Numbered from the stretch's first letter, positions 35,697 through 49,116 are shown. The stretch is DNA of 64,000 nucleotides from Diploscapter coronatus (GCA_964036155.1 OZ038422.1:29721201-29785200), one strand, 5' to 3'. Numbers and translations are program-made. Notes: generated by a model from the sequence alone, not told the origin.

Positions 35697-38126
35697 ATGA
35701 TGATATATGTCATTTTGCTGATAGGCCCGATACTATGGGCCCAACTATGCATCGCAGTCATGGACGTTTCATGGTGGTCAGTTCATTATTTTTATTCTCA
35801 AATTATTTTTCAAAGTTTTGACAAATCGCGTTCTGCTCAATAATGTTCTCATCATAACGAACCGAAGACCATAAGATTGTTTACTTTATCAAATTGCTCC
35901 TTGTAACCATACAATTTTTTTTAGCGATTTTTAGAAACTCGGTGTAAACTTTTTCTAATCTTCATTTTACTAGCGTCAAATTTTCCTCTCTCAAACCTTT
36001 TAGCATGATCTTCCATAAGTGTTCATGTTCTTCATCATGCTCGTTCAGCTCTACGTGATTTCGTCCTCCTAATTTTCAAGCTCAACATGACTATCCTCTA
36101 TCAGCTCTGTTTGCCCAAGCAATCTTGCCGCTTTCTAAACTCACCACTCCTCCCACTGCAATTCGCGCTTTACTCCGGAAGAAGTCTCTTTAATGGAGAA
36201 AACGGAAAAGATCTCGGAAAAGCAACGATGATTCTTCAATGATCAAATAACCTCCCACTGAAAAATGAAAAATGAGAGTTGACGTGTGGGAAAATCTAAA
36301 AGGCTCTCTCAGGATAGGTCTTTGAAAAACTGTCTTGCATTCTTTTTATCAACGCCCTCTCTTATTCAAAACGTTGAACTCTCTCCAACAATATCTCAAG
36401 GAAAACAAGCAGGCCTTAGCAAATCAATTCCTCTCTATAAACAATGACTGTTTAGAGGATCAAAAGTAGATTCTTGAAATTGCAGGTCCTCAGTAGCTCA
36501 GCTATCAACGTCTCTGGCCGGTCAAAACGCTCGTCCGATTTGTGACCGATTGAACGGTCTTTCACCCGGACAGTCGAAGATCTGCAATGTTTTCGAGGAT
36601 CACATGCCCGCAGTTGGCGTGGGGGCGAAGAATGCGATACAGGTAGGATTTTGACCTATTAGTCATGATGATGATGATAGCCACTTCGTGCTTGGCAACT
36701 CATCCTAGGGGATAATGGTTTTGAATCATGTTCACGAGAAATGAGGGATGATGACCTATAAGGTTGCTTGTGTCAACTTCTCAAATTAGAGCTGGAGGAT
36801 GAATTATGATCGTTGACGTTCAGGAATGTCAATACCGCTTCAAATCGCATCGATGGAATTGCTCCACTCCCTATAGTTCCGGAATTGTTGGTCCTGTGCA
36901 CAAACTTGGCACTAAAGAGGCCGCCTTCACATACGCGATTCTATCAGCCGGAGTCATGCATGAAGTTGGTAGACGGTGTAGGCAGGGTATTTAATTTGAT
37001 GACTTCTTTGTATCCAAATTTGTTCGTCGTTCCAGGACTATTGAACACTTGTGGATGCGCGGACGAGCCCAAAGAAAGGGACGTCGGCGACAAATACGCT
37101 TGGGGTGGATGTGGGGATAACGTCGACTACGGATACAAGTTTTCGAGGTGAGATTTTACGCTCTCGCTGATTTCTTTCAAGCTCAACAATAATTCCAGAG
37201 ATTTCATCGATGTCCGAGAAAAAGAGCGAGACCCGAAAAGGGATCACGACCAGGGCAGATCGTTGATGAATCGAAGGAACAACGAAGCTGGACGGAGGAT
37301 CATCAAGAAGTAAGCTTTAGTTGAAGCTCTCTTTTGAGAGAGAAAAATGTCTTCAGGAACATGGTGAAAACATGCAAGTGTCACGGAGTCTCTGGTGCCT
37401 GCAATCTTCAGACCTGTTGGATGCAGCTACCAAAAATGACGAACATTAGTCGGATATTGATGAAGAAGTACGAAAACGCGTTAAGGGTTCAGGTGAGCCT
37501 AGCACAAAATCATTCATCAAAAACAAGGATTAAAGAAAAATGGATTGATGATTTTGAAGATAATGCAGTTTTGTTCACAATAAAAGCTATAAAAACTAGC
37601 ACTTCCAGATCAGCTCTCGAGGTAACCTGCAATTAGTCGCTAGTGACCAGATCGGAAGGAAGCGAAGGAATCGAGCAGTGCCCACGGATTTGGTTTACTT
37701 AGACGACTCGCCCGATTACTGCATTCAGAACAGAGCCATGGGAACGATCGGCACTGAAGGACGGATTTGTGTGTAAGTTATGATAAATCAATAATTTTCA
37801 AATTTTAGAAAAAAACTATGCATCTTGAAATAAAAAAAGACACGAATTTCTCAAGAATAGAATTATCAATCATCAATTTTATCACTGAAATGATCGTTAT
37901 ATTATTGAATTTGGACAGTAGAGCCGAATAATTTCAAAGTGATAATTCGTACATTTTCAGACGAGGCTCCGACGGTCCCGAAGGCTGTGACTCTCTGTGC
38001 TGTGGACGAGGCTACAATACGTACACGATAACAACGACGGAAAAGTGCAATTGCAAATTTGAATGGTGCTGCAAAGTTGTATGCCAGATGTGCACGAATA
38101 CAACGCAAGTAGACATATGCAAGTAG
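35697..38126 (+). CDS. cwn-2: Wnt ligand, WNT5/CWN-2 class
   Basis: Eight exons join in frame to 362 aa: 35697-35776, 36486-36642, 36824-36986, 37036-37147, 37199-37309, 37357-37492, 37609-37772 and 37961-38126. After the signal peptide come SWWSS and [12 protein letters not shown]. Then follow [25 protein letters not shown] and [10 protein letters not shown], whose Ser (about 220) is the palmitoleoylated residue in Wnts. SPDYCIQN and a C-terminal Cys-rich cap ([22 protein letters not shown]) complete the fold. Sequence order and the SWW start resemble vertebrate WNT5 most, hence the cwn-2 call. It is secreted via Porcupine/Wntless and acts through Frizzled or ROR receptors in polarity and migration. 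A poly(A) signal lies at 38145-38150. Confidence 0.95.
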
Positions 38127-39277
38127 CGATAGGCCTATCATTAAAATAAAATTTTTAAAAATACAAACACTGTAAGTTCTTCAAAATTTTTCAAGTTATC
38201 ACGCGCTTTATGATATGCTCAAAATTTTGGAGAACTTGCATAGTATTGTTCGCAAAATTAGTTCGTTTCCAATGCCGAAAAATCACAACTGAAAAATGGG
38301 TCCATTTTTACTTTTCCATGACTATTTATTCATCAGAACATGACTGAAATCGAAAATTCAACTCAAATCTTTCCAAAACCGTGAAACTAGTCATCAATAT
38401 TATTTCATACTCATAGCATTAACGTGCTCTCAGGAATTAATCATGTTTGCTTCAATTACTCTTTGAAATAGTTACACTTGTCGTCAGGGTCATATTTTAG
38501 TTGATCATCATAATTTATCGATCAAATAGTAAGTTTGATTTTTCATCGTTTTGATCGATAAATTATTCATTTTTGTCATCTATTATTTTCTCTAAAATCA
38601 AATATTTTAAACTAAATTTGTTTGTATAAATAGTGTTGCGTGCGGTTTCCCTTTATCATCTATTTATGAATTTTCAAATTGTGATATTTCGAAATCTCTT
38701 ATTCTCTAAAATTCACAAACGTCAATCATTTAGGATCAATTATCGTTTGATTAGGTAACATTTTTCAAAATCATCATGACGCAGTATTATTCGATTGTGA
38801 CCTCATTTACACTGCTTTACAAGAATTAGTTTGATGTTCCATGTCGTAAATTTTGAATTTTATTTATAAAATTGCCGTAGTTCACTTGTAATACATATTT
38901 TAGAACAAAAAAATCATCAGTTATTTTACTAAACTTTAATGAGTATAAATAAATATTTCTAAAAAGACTAATCATGCGAATTGATTAGTTTTGCTATGAT
39001 CTTTAGTTGCGTAAAAATTATTTGATTGAGACAAGCATAAATTCCAAATTATGCAGAAAAGATTGCCACTGATAATGGTTTCTTTATCAAAAATCGTGCC
39101 AAACAGGTGCAGCTATCTTGCTTCTCAAAGTCTAAGAAACTATAGTTCCTAATTGATCTTGCCATAATCGTTTCCATAAATTTTTCATTATCAGCGCGTT
39201 TCAAAACGTGAAGATTCTAGGATCCCGCTTGCAAATTTTTTTCCATAACTACCTATTTTAGATCATAACTCATAGCT
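38127..39277. other. Intergenic between Wnt and mannosidase
   Basis: AT-rich with no exon. It holds a short perfect inverted repeat at 38512-38564, and the mannosidase leader acceptor (TATTTTAG, about 39261). Confidence 0.4.
38512..38564. repeat. 15-bp perfect inverted repeat
   Basis: AATTTATCGATCAAA at 38512-38526 recurs inverted at 38550-38564 across a 23-nt loop. It could be a hairpin or paired factor sites; the role is unknown. Confidence 0.7.
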
Positions 39278-42200
39278 ATGATAGTTAAACTGATATCGTT
39301 ACTGCTGTTTCTAGCCTGTATAACAGATATAAAATGCGATACCTGTACCTGGGATGTAAGATAATTTTTAGGTCATTTTCAAGATAGATTTTTTAGAATT
39401 GTCCAAAGTATAATAATGATCCTAACATGCTGTATGTTCATTTCATCCCTCATTCACATGACGATATGGGATGGAAGAAGAATGTCGATCAATATTTTTA
39501 CGGATCACATAATACTGAAAATCAAGCTGGAGTTCAGTACATTTATGATGGCGTTATTGCTGAGCTCGTGATTGACCCATCAAAAAGGTCTATAAATTAG
39601 ATAACTACCCAATTATCTCACTTAATCAGATTCTCATTTTGCGAAACGGGTTTTCTCTGGCGCTGGTGGATGAGTCGAGGTCCACAACGGCAGGATCAAT
39701 TTAGAAAATTGATTCAAAACGGCCAGCTAGAAATCATCGGAGGCGGCTGGACTCAGAGCGATGAGGCCGCGGCTCACTACGTGGACTTCATCGATCAGAT
39801 GACGCTCGGATTGAGGACTTTATCAGACAATTTCGGCGAATGCGGGAAACCTCAGGCGTCGTGGCAGATCGACCCTTTCGGCCATTCAAAGGAAATGGCC
39901 AGTCTCTTCTCTCAGATGGGCTTCACATCAACCACGTTTGCTCGTCAGCATTACCTCGAGAAAGCCGCTCGACAAAACAACAAGTCGATGGAGATGATTT
40001 GGAACGCGTCAGACGATTTGAAGACATCTCTATTCACTGGCGCGTTGTACAATCATTACGTCGCACCAGACGGTTTCTGTTTTGATATACGCTGCGTCAC
40101 TGTGGATCCGTTCATAGACAATCCCAACATGCCAGGAAATAACGTCGACCAGAAAATCGACGCTTTTCTAAAGAAGGTCTACGAGCAGAAAAAGATCACC
40201 AGAACGAACCATATGATGATGCTCATGGGAGATGATTTTAATTACATGCAGGCGTCCATGTGGTTCACCAACCTGGACAAACTCATTCAGTACACCAATG
40301 CTAGGGTAAGGAGCGACAAAGATTCACTCTTTCAGCTCACACATCATAGAAAATGTGTGTGCAAAAATCTTTTCAGAATAGTTGCCAAGGATTTTTACTT
40401 TTCCTTTATCTTCAGAAAGCGAACGTCACTGTGTTCTACTCGACCCCTGCCTGCTACTACAAGGCAATCCAAGATGCTGCGCAGCAGCAGAAAATTACTT
40501 GGCCTACAAAGGATGACGATTTCTTCCCGTAAGTCTTCAAACATGAAGACAGAGAAATGTATAATATTCACAGGTACGCCTCGAATGTGCACGCCTATTG
40601 GGCTGGGTACTTCACGAGTCGACCAGCGTTCAAAGGAATGGTTCGAGTTGCGAGCGGTCTCCTTCAGGTGAGATTCAAAGTCGAAATTTAATTTTTCAAA
40701 AAGCTTGTTACAGCTGAGCAAATCCTTGGTGGTAATGGGCAGTCTTGCTGGAGATAATCTGAACGCCCTTCAAACCGCGAAAATGGCAAGTGCACTCGTC
40801 CAGCATCATGATTCAGTCACGTAAGTTTAATCGTAAACTTGAAACTTTCATGTGATGAATATGACATAAGGAAGGGACGATCAAAATCTTGGTAATATTA
40901 TGCTCAATACTTTATTCTCCCATAAACTAATCCAAGGCGAAGATATCAGAGTTTCAGCGGAACCGCGAGACAAGACGTTACATACGACTATCAGCAACGT
41001 CTTCATAAAGGGATGTCACAGGCACAGGTATCACTTTTTCTAAATGAACTCCAAATACTATCGACTTTAATCTTTGATGCAATAAATTCACACACAATCC
41101 CCAATTTAGACACTGATAAGCAACTACCTGGGCAGAGTGCAGAGCGGTCTAAACGCGACTAATCCGGGAAGTGTGCCCGTGACACTCTGCTATCTCGCCA
41201 ATGAGACTGTTTGTGAAGCCATCGTGTGAGAAAGATGAATCATCACATTCGAGCGAGGGTAAATTGAGAATTCCAGAAATGTCGCGTCTTTCCAAATCAC
41301 TGTCTTCAACACGCGAGCACAGTGGGCTAACGAAACGATCAGAATACCGTACTACTCGTCAAGAGCAAATGTCAAAGGACCTAATGGAGCTGCTGTTACC
41401 AAAGACGTAAAAAAATGATTATTGCCAAAGATCCTGAAAATGAGAGCTTGAAATTTAGCTTCTGCGATCGTTCAATATTACGACGATGCCTTCGCCGAAT
41501 TATGCGCCTTATGAGTTGCATATTGCTGTGCAAATTCCTCCGCTCGGCTTCACCACCTACACCATCGACAATTCGGCGTCAAGGTCGAGAATCACTCCTG
41601 AGCTTTTACAATAAAACTTTCAGCCCAGAGGCAGAACCAGAGAAACCCGTGACAAGCGTGACTGCGACCAGCGTAGTCATGGAGAACCAGGTAAAAATGA
41701 TTTGTGTCAGTGAGAATTCTAAATAGTAGATGAATTTCAGTACTTCAAACTTATCTTCGACGAAAACTACGTGTTGACGCAATACTTTGACAAAGTCGCA
41801 AATAAAATGCATAGTCTGACCCAACAATTCTTCTACTACATTGGTTTCTGAATATTTACCTGAATTTGAACAAGTGTGCATTTAGGTATGGACTGTCGTG
41901 GATCATCCTCTGATAACACCCTTCAAGCATCCGGCGCCTATGCATTCCGACCGAATGGTCCTGAAGTCCCAATTGGAAAACCGACTGCACACACGTTTGT
42001 AAATGTAAGCATATTTTGAAGTTTTTGGAGAAGTGGATAAAATATGACTAATTTCTTCAAAATAAAAGTGACATAAGGTTCATTTTAGGGAACCCTAGTC
42101 CAAGAGATGCGTCAACAGTACGGCGATTGGATTTATCAGACCATCAGATTGAGGAGCGATGCAAACTACGTCGAATTCGACTGGGTTATTGGACCGGTCC

Positions 42201-43492
42201 CAACTGGAGCGTAAGATATCAGAATGTTCTCTTCTGAAAGTTCGATGGGATTCAGACAGGTCTCGAAAGAAGTCATAACTCGCTATATCTCTGACGTCAC
42301 TAATAATGACATCTTCTACACGGATTCTACAGGAAGACAGATGATGAAGAGAAGGTGAAAGTGCATCTTTGTAGAAGAAGAGAAAAAGATATTTAGACGC
42401 AATTTCGCTGCAACGTATCAGTATTCCAACGATGAACCGGTAGCAGGAAACTACTATCCGCTGACGAATCGAATTTACATCAATGTAATAATTCCTCAAT
42501 CAACAAAAGGCATGCTAAATAACAAATCTAGGACGCCACCTCGCAGATGACTGTTCTAACGGATCGTGCTGAAAGTGGAACGGCTAGGAACTCGACGATC
42601 GAAATATTGGTGTTCTTTCACGTATCATAAAGGTTTCTAATCATTCAAATTCAGCTTCACCGACGCCTATTCTACGACGATAACTTCGGTCTTGGGGAAG
42701 CCTTGAATGAGCCCGGCAAGAATGGAACGGGGTTGGTTGTGCGGGGATCTCATTATCTGATTCTTGGAGATATGAAGGTAAAAGTAAAGGAGTCAAAGTT
42801 CTATCGATGAGCATAAATGTAGAAAGCAGCTTCGATACATCGTCCCCTCGCAGTGAAGCTCTTTCACAAACCGGTGGTCGCGTTCACGAACTCAAGCACG
42901 AACATGCAGAATCTTGGACAGGTAGAAAATTGGACCTTTCAAAAATCTAATCCTCAAATTGAAGTATTCCGGTCTAACTGCTGAACTTCCTGACAACGTT
43001 CATTTGCTGACTCTCGAGAGTTGGACTAGCAACAGCGTTCTGATGAGATTGGAGCACATCTATCAGGGCAGCGAGGACGATCAGAAGAGCCAAAATGCTA
43101 CTGTTGATTTTGGAGTATGAATTTTGACCCTTCATGAATTTCTATGAAACTTTCAGAAATTTTTCACTTCGTTCAATATCGTGAGCGTAAATGAGTTGAT
43201 GTTAGCAGCGAACAAAAATGCCACGACGTCGAAGTTATCAGGTACGAGAAAGAATTCGTGATTGAAAGAAAGCTTGATCTAATAATTGAACTTGCGAAAC
43301 TTTCCATTCTGAAATAACTCAGAAAATCTAAATCTAGGCACTTCTGTAACTCTGTCACCGATGCAAATTCGCACCTTCGAACTCGTTCTAACTGAAAAAC
43401 AACCCGTTCCACCAGGGTCTTCGGAACGACTTTTAAAATTAAACGTAATTAGTGCAGTTATTGTATTGCTGTTCTATATTCTTGATTTGTGA
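39278..43492 (+). CDS. aman-1: Lysosomal-type alpha-mannosidase (GH38)
   Basis: Twenty-two exons join in frame to 995 aa, from 39278-39355, 39397-39587 and 39630-40305 through to 43338-43492. A signal peptide is followed by PHSHDDMGW (zinc ligands, 44-52) and WQIDPFGHS, whose Asp about 171 is the GH38 nucleophile. [11 protein letters not shown] (about 413) supplies another zinc ligand. The C-terminal beta domains hold [10 protein letters not shown] and [11 protein letters not shown]. The enzyme removes alpha-mannose from N-glycans, normally in the lysosome. The closest human match is MAN2B1, so aman-1 is the likely orthologue. Odd point: the last 20 residues (after ERLLKLN) are hydrophobic, like a membrane anchor, which soluble lysosomal mannosidases do not need. 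AATAAA follows at about 43563. Confidence 0.93.
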
Positions 43493-43911
43493 GTATTTTA
43501 TGCAGACTCTTAGTGTACACTAGACCTGTAGATCTGTATGATTGTTTGTGTATTCTTTATCGGAATAAAAATTAATACAAATCGACAAAATTTTGTTATC
43601 ACGGCCCTATAAGCCTTATCCTTTGGAAACGTTCTGCATTACCATAACTATGCACAGAGAAGAGAGCTGTCTTTGTCTCTAGCTTTCCCTCACTATTTTT
43701 TAAAAATTTCCTCACTATTTCTCAAGGATAAGGTTTGTAAGGCCGTGTTGCAAGCCAAAGGCACTCGCTTCATTATTTTCTTCCAACGTCATTATTTCTT
43801 TACGCGTATTGCACACGTTCACATTTTGTCACCATCCCATTTTCAAGTTCTTTTTATTTTAATTTTTTTCGAATATTTCTCACTTTCAGTTGAATCGGTG
43901 TGAATCTGAAA
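43493..43911. other. Spacer between mannosidase and RPN-7
   Basis: At about 420 bp it is too wide for a standard nematode operon gap. It contains the RPN-7 leader acceptor CACTTTCAG (ends 43889). Confidence 0.4.
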
Positions 43912-46900
43912 ATGGCCGAGGAGAAGAAAGAGACTAAGAAGTCCGTCAAGGAAAGGGACGACGGAAATTACGAGAAGGAGGTTGGCATTTTGAAATTTTG
44001 AAATGATGATAACAAACTTTACCTTCTGTTGTCGTTGTTTTGAGTATTTTTTGTGACAACAAAATATGGGGAGTTTCGTTGTCGAGAAAATAACGATTTT
44101 TGGTTTAAAATGGATTTGAGGTGATTTCCAAATTCCCCGACCTGCACCTGGCACAACTGCGCTACCTGATCGGCCATCCCGAATTGGACAAAGGCCTCAA
44201 GGAAACCAAGAAGAAGGAGCTATACGAGGTTTCTTTGAAAACCATTAAAAATCATGAAAAATAAATTTTAAAATATTTCACAACTCATACTAAATAAGGG
44301 GAGAATAAGAAACAATTTCTTACTGGAAAATTGGAAAAAGTGATTAAAAAACGTTGAAATTTGAGGCGATCGTCGCGAACGACATGGCGCCGTTCTACGC
44401 ACTTTTTTGCGCCGATCTGGGCATCGCTCCTGATCAGGTAAAAATTGAAGGATCTCAGCTCGAAACTTACCCGCGGGTAATTTTTGAGCTGAGATTACTG
44501 TAACTCACTGTGTCAAAAATGAACGACTAGTTATCGTACTCGCCGTTAGAATTCAGCGCTGGAAAGAGCGCGCTTCAATGCAAAATGGGTGTTTCCCCTT
44601 TCTTCTCAGAAACGGGCGAAGGGAAGGTTAACACATTTCTCATTGGAGCACGCTCTTTCCAGAGCCGAACTCTAGCAGCGAAAACGGTAGAGTCAGTAGT
44701 ATTTTCAGGTCATTATCTCAGAACTATTTCTGGTTCAAAATAACTAAATCCTCTTTCAGGCCGTTATGAGCAAGATGACCACAGACAACGCGGCCAAAAT
44801 TAAGGAGATCGACGCCGAAATCGAGGACGCAGAGAAGAATCTCGGTAATTTTATTTTTATGTTTCTTTTTCCTCCAAAACATTCTAACTCCTTTTTCATA
44901 AGATGGTAAAAATACCTAACTTTGGAAATTTGAATTGCAGGTGAGTCTGAGGTTCGTCAGGCGCTGCTCAAAAAATTCGAGTACTACTGTCAGATCGGGG
45001 ACAAGGACAACGCTCAGAAAGCTTATACGGTAAACATATTTTTAAAAATAAACAAGGAAATAAGTTTAAAAAATAGGCGACGTACGACAAGACAGTCGGT
45101 ATGGGCTACCGCATCGACCTCGTGTTCTCGATGATCCGCGTCGGACTGTTCTTCCTCGACCACTGTCTCATCAAGCGGTTCATCGATAAGGCCAGAGAGC
45201 TTATGGAGCAGGTTCGAGCAAGATTTACACACAAAAAACGTTGCCAATTTGTTAAATTAGAAAATCGAAAATGTCCTTTATTTTAGCCGATGTAATATAA
45301 AATAGAAGATATTCTGGAAAAGGAATAACTGTTTTTATACACATTAGTTGTTAAGGATGATTTTCCAGATGTTTTAAATCTCGATTATTATTGTAAAAAA
45401 TTGAACATTGGCAGGGCGGTGACTGGGAGCGCAAAAATCGCCTCCGCTCGTACGAGGCGCTCTACAAAATGTCGGTGCGCGACTTGGTCGGCGCGGCGCA
45501 GCTCTACCTCGAGGCAGTGCCCACATTCGGCAGCTACGAGCTGATGTCCTACGAGGATCTCGTCTTTTACGCCGTCATCACTGCCATTTACGGTGGGAAA
45601 TGTCGACTTTTTCAAGTTTCATATAGGGGTTTTCAGCTTTCGATCGTCCTGACCTCCGCGAGAAGGTCATTCGCAGCAATGAGATTCAAGAGCAGGTATT
45701 TTTTGACGAATTTCTTTTTGCTAGGAACGAGAACTTTTTCTTGAAACATCGATTATTGTACGCCTCGGTGTTAGTAGAAAAATGAAAATTCACTTTGTGT
45801 TTCTTCTCCACGATATCTCTCATTTACAAAGATTTTGATTTTAGCTAACGGGTGGCGGCGCGGACGGGTGTTTGATTCCGGTGCGTGAATACCTCGATGC
45901 ATACTACCAGGTACCATCCATATTCGTAAATGATTTACCTCACGCGCTATTCTTCGCTTTCCAATTTATTCCACGCGTGAAAGAGAGGGAATAGCGTGTT
46001 GTCTCTTGGATATTAAATGTTGAGTTAAAAGCAATCATGATGTAATTACAGTGCTACTACGACAGATTCTTCGTCCAGCTGGCGACGCTCGAGAGTGAAC
46101 GGGTAAATTTAAATTCGATTACTTGGAACGTTAACCCACTTCACTTTTATCGTATACTATTTCACTTCAAAAATCGATGAGCTTCATTTCCCCGTTTTCC
46201 CACGAATTACAATTTTTCCTAACTTCTTTGTGCACTCTTACTCATAAATCTCGTGTATCATCAAAGATAAGGCACAAATCTAACTCGCTATCCACTGCAT
46301 CACGTTGTCATGAGGAGAGACGCATTCTTGCGTTGTACGCTCGGCCAGCGTTGACAAGTTACAATTTCTGGGAAAACGAGGGTACAAGAAGTCGTAAATT
46401 TATACATTTTATAAAATTGAGAAAATTCGCAAAATTTAAGCTGAAATTCGATCGCTACCTGGCGCCGCACTACAACTTCTACTCGAGGGCGATGCGTCGC
46501 AAGGCCTATCAGCAGTATCTGGCTCCTTACAAAACGGTACGTGCTGTTTTTTTTTTTTGAAAAAAAAACCAAGCTAAATTTGAATTTACCAAAAAAAATT
46601 AATTGTAGATGATGTGAAACATTTGATTGTTTTACTGTATTCTAATGTTTACCTCCTATTTCAGGTGCGCACCTCCGCAATGGCTAAAGAGTTCGGTGTC
46701 TCGAAGGAGTACATCGACCACGAGCTCTTCAAGTTCATCAGCTCCGGACAGTTGTTCTGCAGGTTCGTAAATTGTTTTCTTTCAGCAAATGTAATGTCTA
46801 CCAGAGATGTTATTCTTTCAGAATCGACGCGGTGAACGGTGTCATCGAGATGGCGCATCCGGACTCGAAGAACACTATTTACAAACAGGTCAGTATTTGT

Positions 46901-47286
46901 TTGTTTTTCAAAAAAAATGTTATAAAATTGTATCTTTTTCCTGTGTCTTTGTGAAGGTTCGAGCAGTTCTTTTCCTTCTTGACTCGTGTTTTCATCCAAA
47001 AATCTGACCGAATTTTCTAGGAAACGAATTTGGTTTCAAATTGTTATTTGTAAAGACAAAAAATGAAATCATCGAAATTTTATTTCTTGAAAAAATGATT
47101 AATCACTTCTTTCAAATAGCGCCAAATGTCAAAATCGATTGAAAACTGAAATATGCTAGTGCGAGGAAAGATGCAAATCGATAAAAAGTGGCGGTAAATG
47201 ATCATTCTTTATTCTTGCAGGTGATCAAAGACGGCGACGTCCTGCTGAATCGCATCCAGAAACTTTCCCGAGTCATCAATGCTTGA
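43912..47286 (+). CDS. rpn-7: 26S proteasome lid subunit RPN-7 (PSMD6)
   Basis: Fourteen exons join in frame to 412 aa: 43912-43980, 44121-44228, 44366-44437, 44760-44844, 44941-45029, 45077-45211, 45415-45592, 45637-45695, 45845-45910, 46052-46102, 46441-46536, 46665-46762, 46822-46888 and 47221-47286. A charged N-terminus leads into helical repeats ([20 protein letters not shown]) and then [17 protein letters not shown]. The C-terminal PCI domain contains [19 protein letters not shown] and [22 protein letters not shown]7 is an essential lid subunit that contacts RPN3 and RPN8/RPN11 partners and supports degradation of ubiquitinated proteins in cytosol and nucleus. Several introns use TTTGAG or TTTAAG acceptors rather than TTTCAG. 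Confidence 0.96.
44535..44690. repeat. Inverted repeat inside an RPN-7 intron
   Basis: The left arm 44549-44590 and right arm 44632-44672 are complementary over about 40 bp with few mismatches; both contain CTGGAAAGAGCG when read outward-in. Weaker pairing extends to about 44535 and 44690. It could be a short MITE or a transcribed hairpin. Confidence 0.65.
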
Positions 47287-47631
47287 TCTCGTTTTATTCT
47301 TCTCCTCTTTTTGAGATCATAATTTTATCTCCTTTTGCAGAGTTATGCAATCCGATTCATTTATTTTATTCTTTCTTTCAAAACTTTCTTTTATTTATTT
47401 CCTTTTTGAGAGTGCAACTACCGGTCATCCTCTTTGATATCCCTTTACCGTAATTTATTCGATTTTTGAAAGTCAATTCTCAAGAACGCAGATGGTTTTG
47501 CATAAAGATTTACATGGAAAGGTTTAGTTGTTTTTAGACTAATTCGGTTTAAACCCCTTAAAATATCGATCTTTATCGATTTTCTTTTCAAATGATTGGT
47601 TTTTAGCGAATTTCAATCTAAGCGCGCCAAA
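47287..47631. other. Spacer between RPN-7 and TMA7
   Basis: T-rich 3' region of RPN-7. A GGTTTTTAG acceptor about 25 bp upstream of the TMA7 ATG is a probable trans-splice site. A gap of 345 bp leaves an operon possible but unproven. Confidence 0.4.
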
Positions 47632-48288
47632 ATGTCTGGCAGACAGGGAGGCAAGGCCAAGCCACTCAAGCAGCCAAAGAAGGATCAGAAGGAGCTTGAT
47701 GAGGTGAGAATTCGCAGGGATCGAAAATGGTCGTGCATAACCTGGTTTTCTAAAACCGTCAACTCGAAATAATCCAATACGGTGTAACTAAGATATTAGC
47801 GGAGAAAGTAAAATCAAGACCATTTTTAATCGAAGATACCACCAAAGTCAATCGGGAAAATGAACACTATTTGGTGATATAGAAATCCCGCAAGCACCTA
47901 CAGACGTGCACTTTCTGAAAAGATTTTTTGGGTACTGAGCCTAACAAATTCCTAGGAAAAGACGACGTATTTTCCAAATTTCGTTTTTTGTTGAAAATAA
48001 AAATTTTTTGAGGACGACGTCGAATTCAAGAAGAAGCAGCAGGAAGAGCAGAAGAAGCTGAAGGAGATGGCCGCCAAAGCTGGGCAGAAGGGACCTCTGC
48101 GTAAGGATATTTCTTGAGTTTCCAAAAAGAAAAATTTTACTGGTATGTTTTCTTTAAAAAAATCATTGTTTTGATAGTTTACAAGTTTTTGGCTGATTTT
48201 CGCTATTCCAAGTTTTCGAAATTAGAAAAAGTTCAACAACTCATTTTCAGTGGGAGGCGGAATCAAGAAGTCTGGAGGAAAGAAGTAA
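47632..48288 (+). CDS. TMA7: Translation machinery-associated protein 7
   Basis: Three exons (47632-47703, 48013-48100 and 48251-48288) join in frame to 65 aa, matching the usual 64-aa length. The start MSGRQGGKAKPLKQPKK and the end GPLLGGGIKKSGGKK are the family signatures. The middle is a charged helix (DDVEFKKKQQEEQKK). TMA7 (CCDC72) co-purifies with ribosomes in yeast; its exact role in translation is unclear. The first intron ends in TTTTTTGAG. AATAAA signals follow at about 48495. Confidence 0.93.
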
Positions 48289-49116
48289 GCTCGGCCTAGC
48301 TTCAATCCGAGATTCGACCAAGTTCCGATTCAATATTCAACCAACTCATCAAGTATATCATTCTGGCTCATTATCAGTTTATCTTTGAAAGCTTCATCTT
48401 CTTTGCTAAAACATTCACTTTTCAAGTATTCCTTTATCCATTCTTTCAAATGAACTTTCGACGTAAAACTTTTGGTGTATTTATTCTCGTTTGAAATAAA
48501 TCTTTCAGTAAACGGAAAAATGTTTTGATAATCGAAATAAAATCTCTGTTCGTTAAAAGACTAAAATAGGGTAATATGAAAAAATCGATTTTTTTTTCAA
48601 ATTACCGACTTTACATTTTTCTAACCAGGGAATGTCATACTATCAGCTAAAACATTATCACGCAAAAATTGATGATACTTACTGTGATAATTCTCAAAAA
48701 ATTCCGAAGTTTTGGTACAGTAAAATATCGCATTCTTAAACAATAAAAATGATTAGAATGACTTCTTCAGAAAAAATCATATAAATAAGGTAAGTGAAAT
48801 AACCGAGCTTTTTGTGGCGGAAATGAATCAATTCTAATGAAAAGGGAAATGGGAGAGTTGAGATAATCTGACATGAAAATTCGACGAAATTCCATCGCAT
48901 TCTCGACGGAGAGTCCGTGAGTTTTGTAGAGGCAAGGGAAGGGTTAATTCTTCTGAAAGTTAAGTTTTTTTCTGCACTACTTATCTTCAAAAATAGCTCT
49001 ACAATGAAAAACAACAAAATTGACTTCTGCTTAGGAAAAAATATTTATAGCTTTGTGAAAAAGTTAGTAAAATTTAACTTTTACCTGATTTTTGAAGGAG
49101 TATTTTTGTTTCCCGA
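48289..49116. other. 3' intergenic between TMA7 and V-ATPase e
   Basis: Convergent gene ends. AT-rich with no supported exon; the open frames at 48736-49017 (-) and 48917-49213 (+) lack coding signatures. Confidence 0.4.

Noticed and set aside
37902..38141. Minus-strand frame over the last Wnt exon
   Set aside because: Shadow of the Wnt coding sequence on the other strand.
43493..47631. Mannosidase, RPN-7 and TMA7 as one operon
   Set aside because: Gaps of 345-420 bp exceed the usual 100 bp or so of nematode operons, and no SL2-type signal could be identified from sequence alone.
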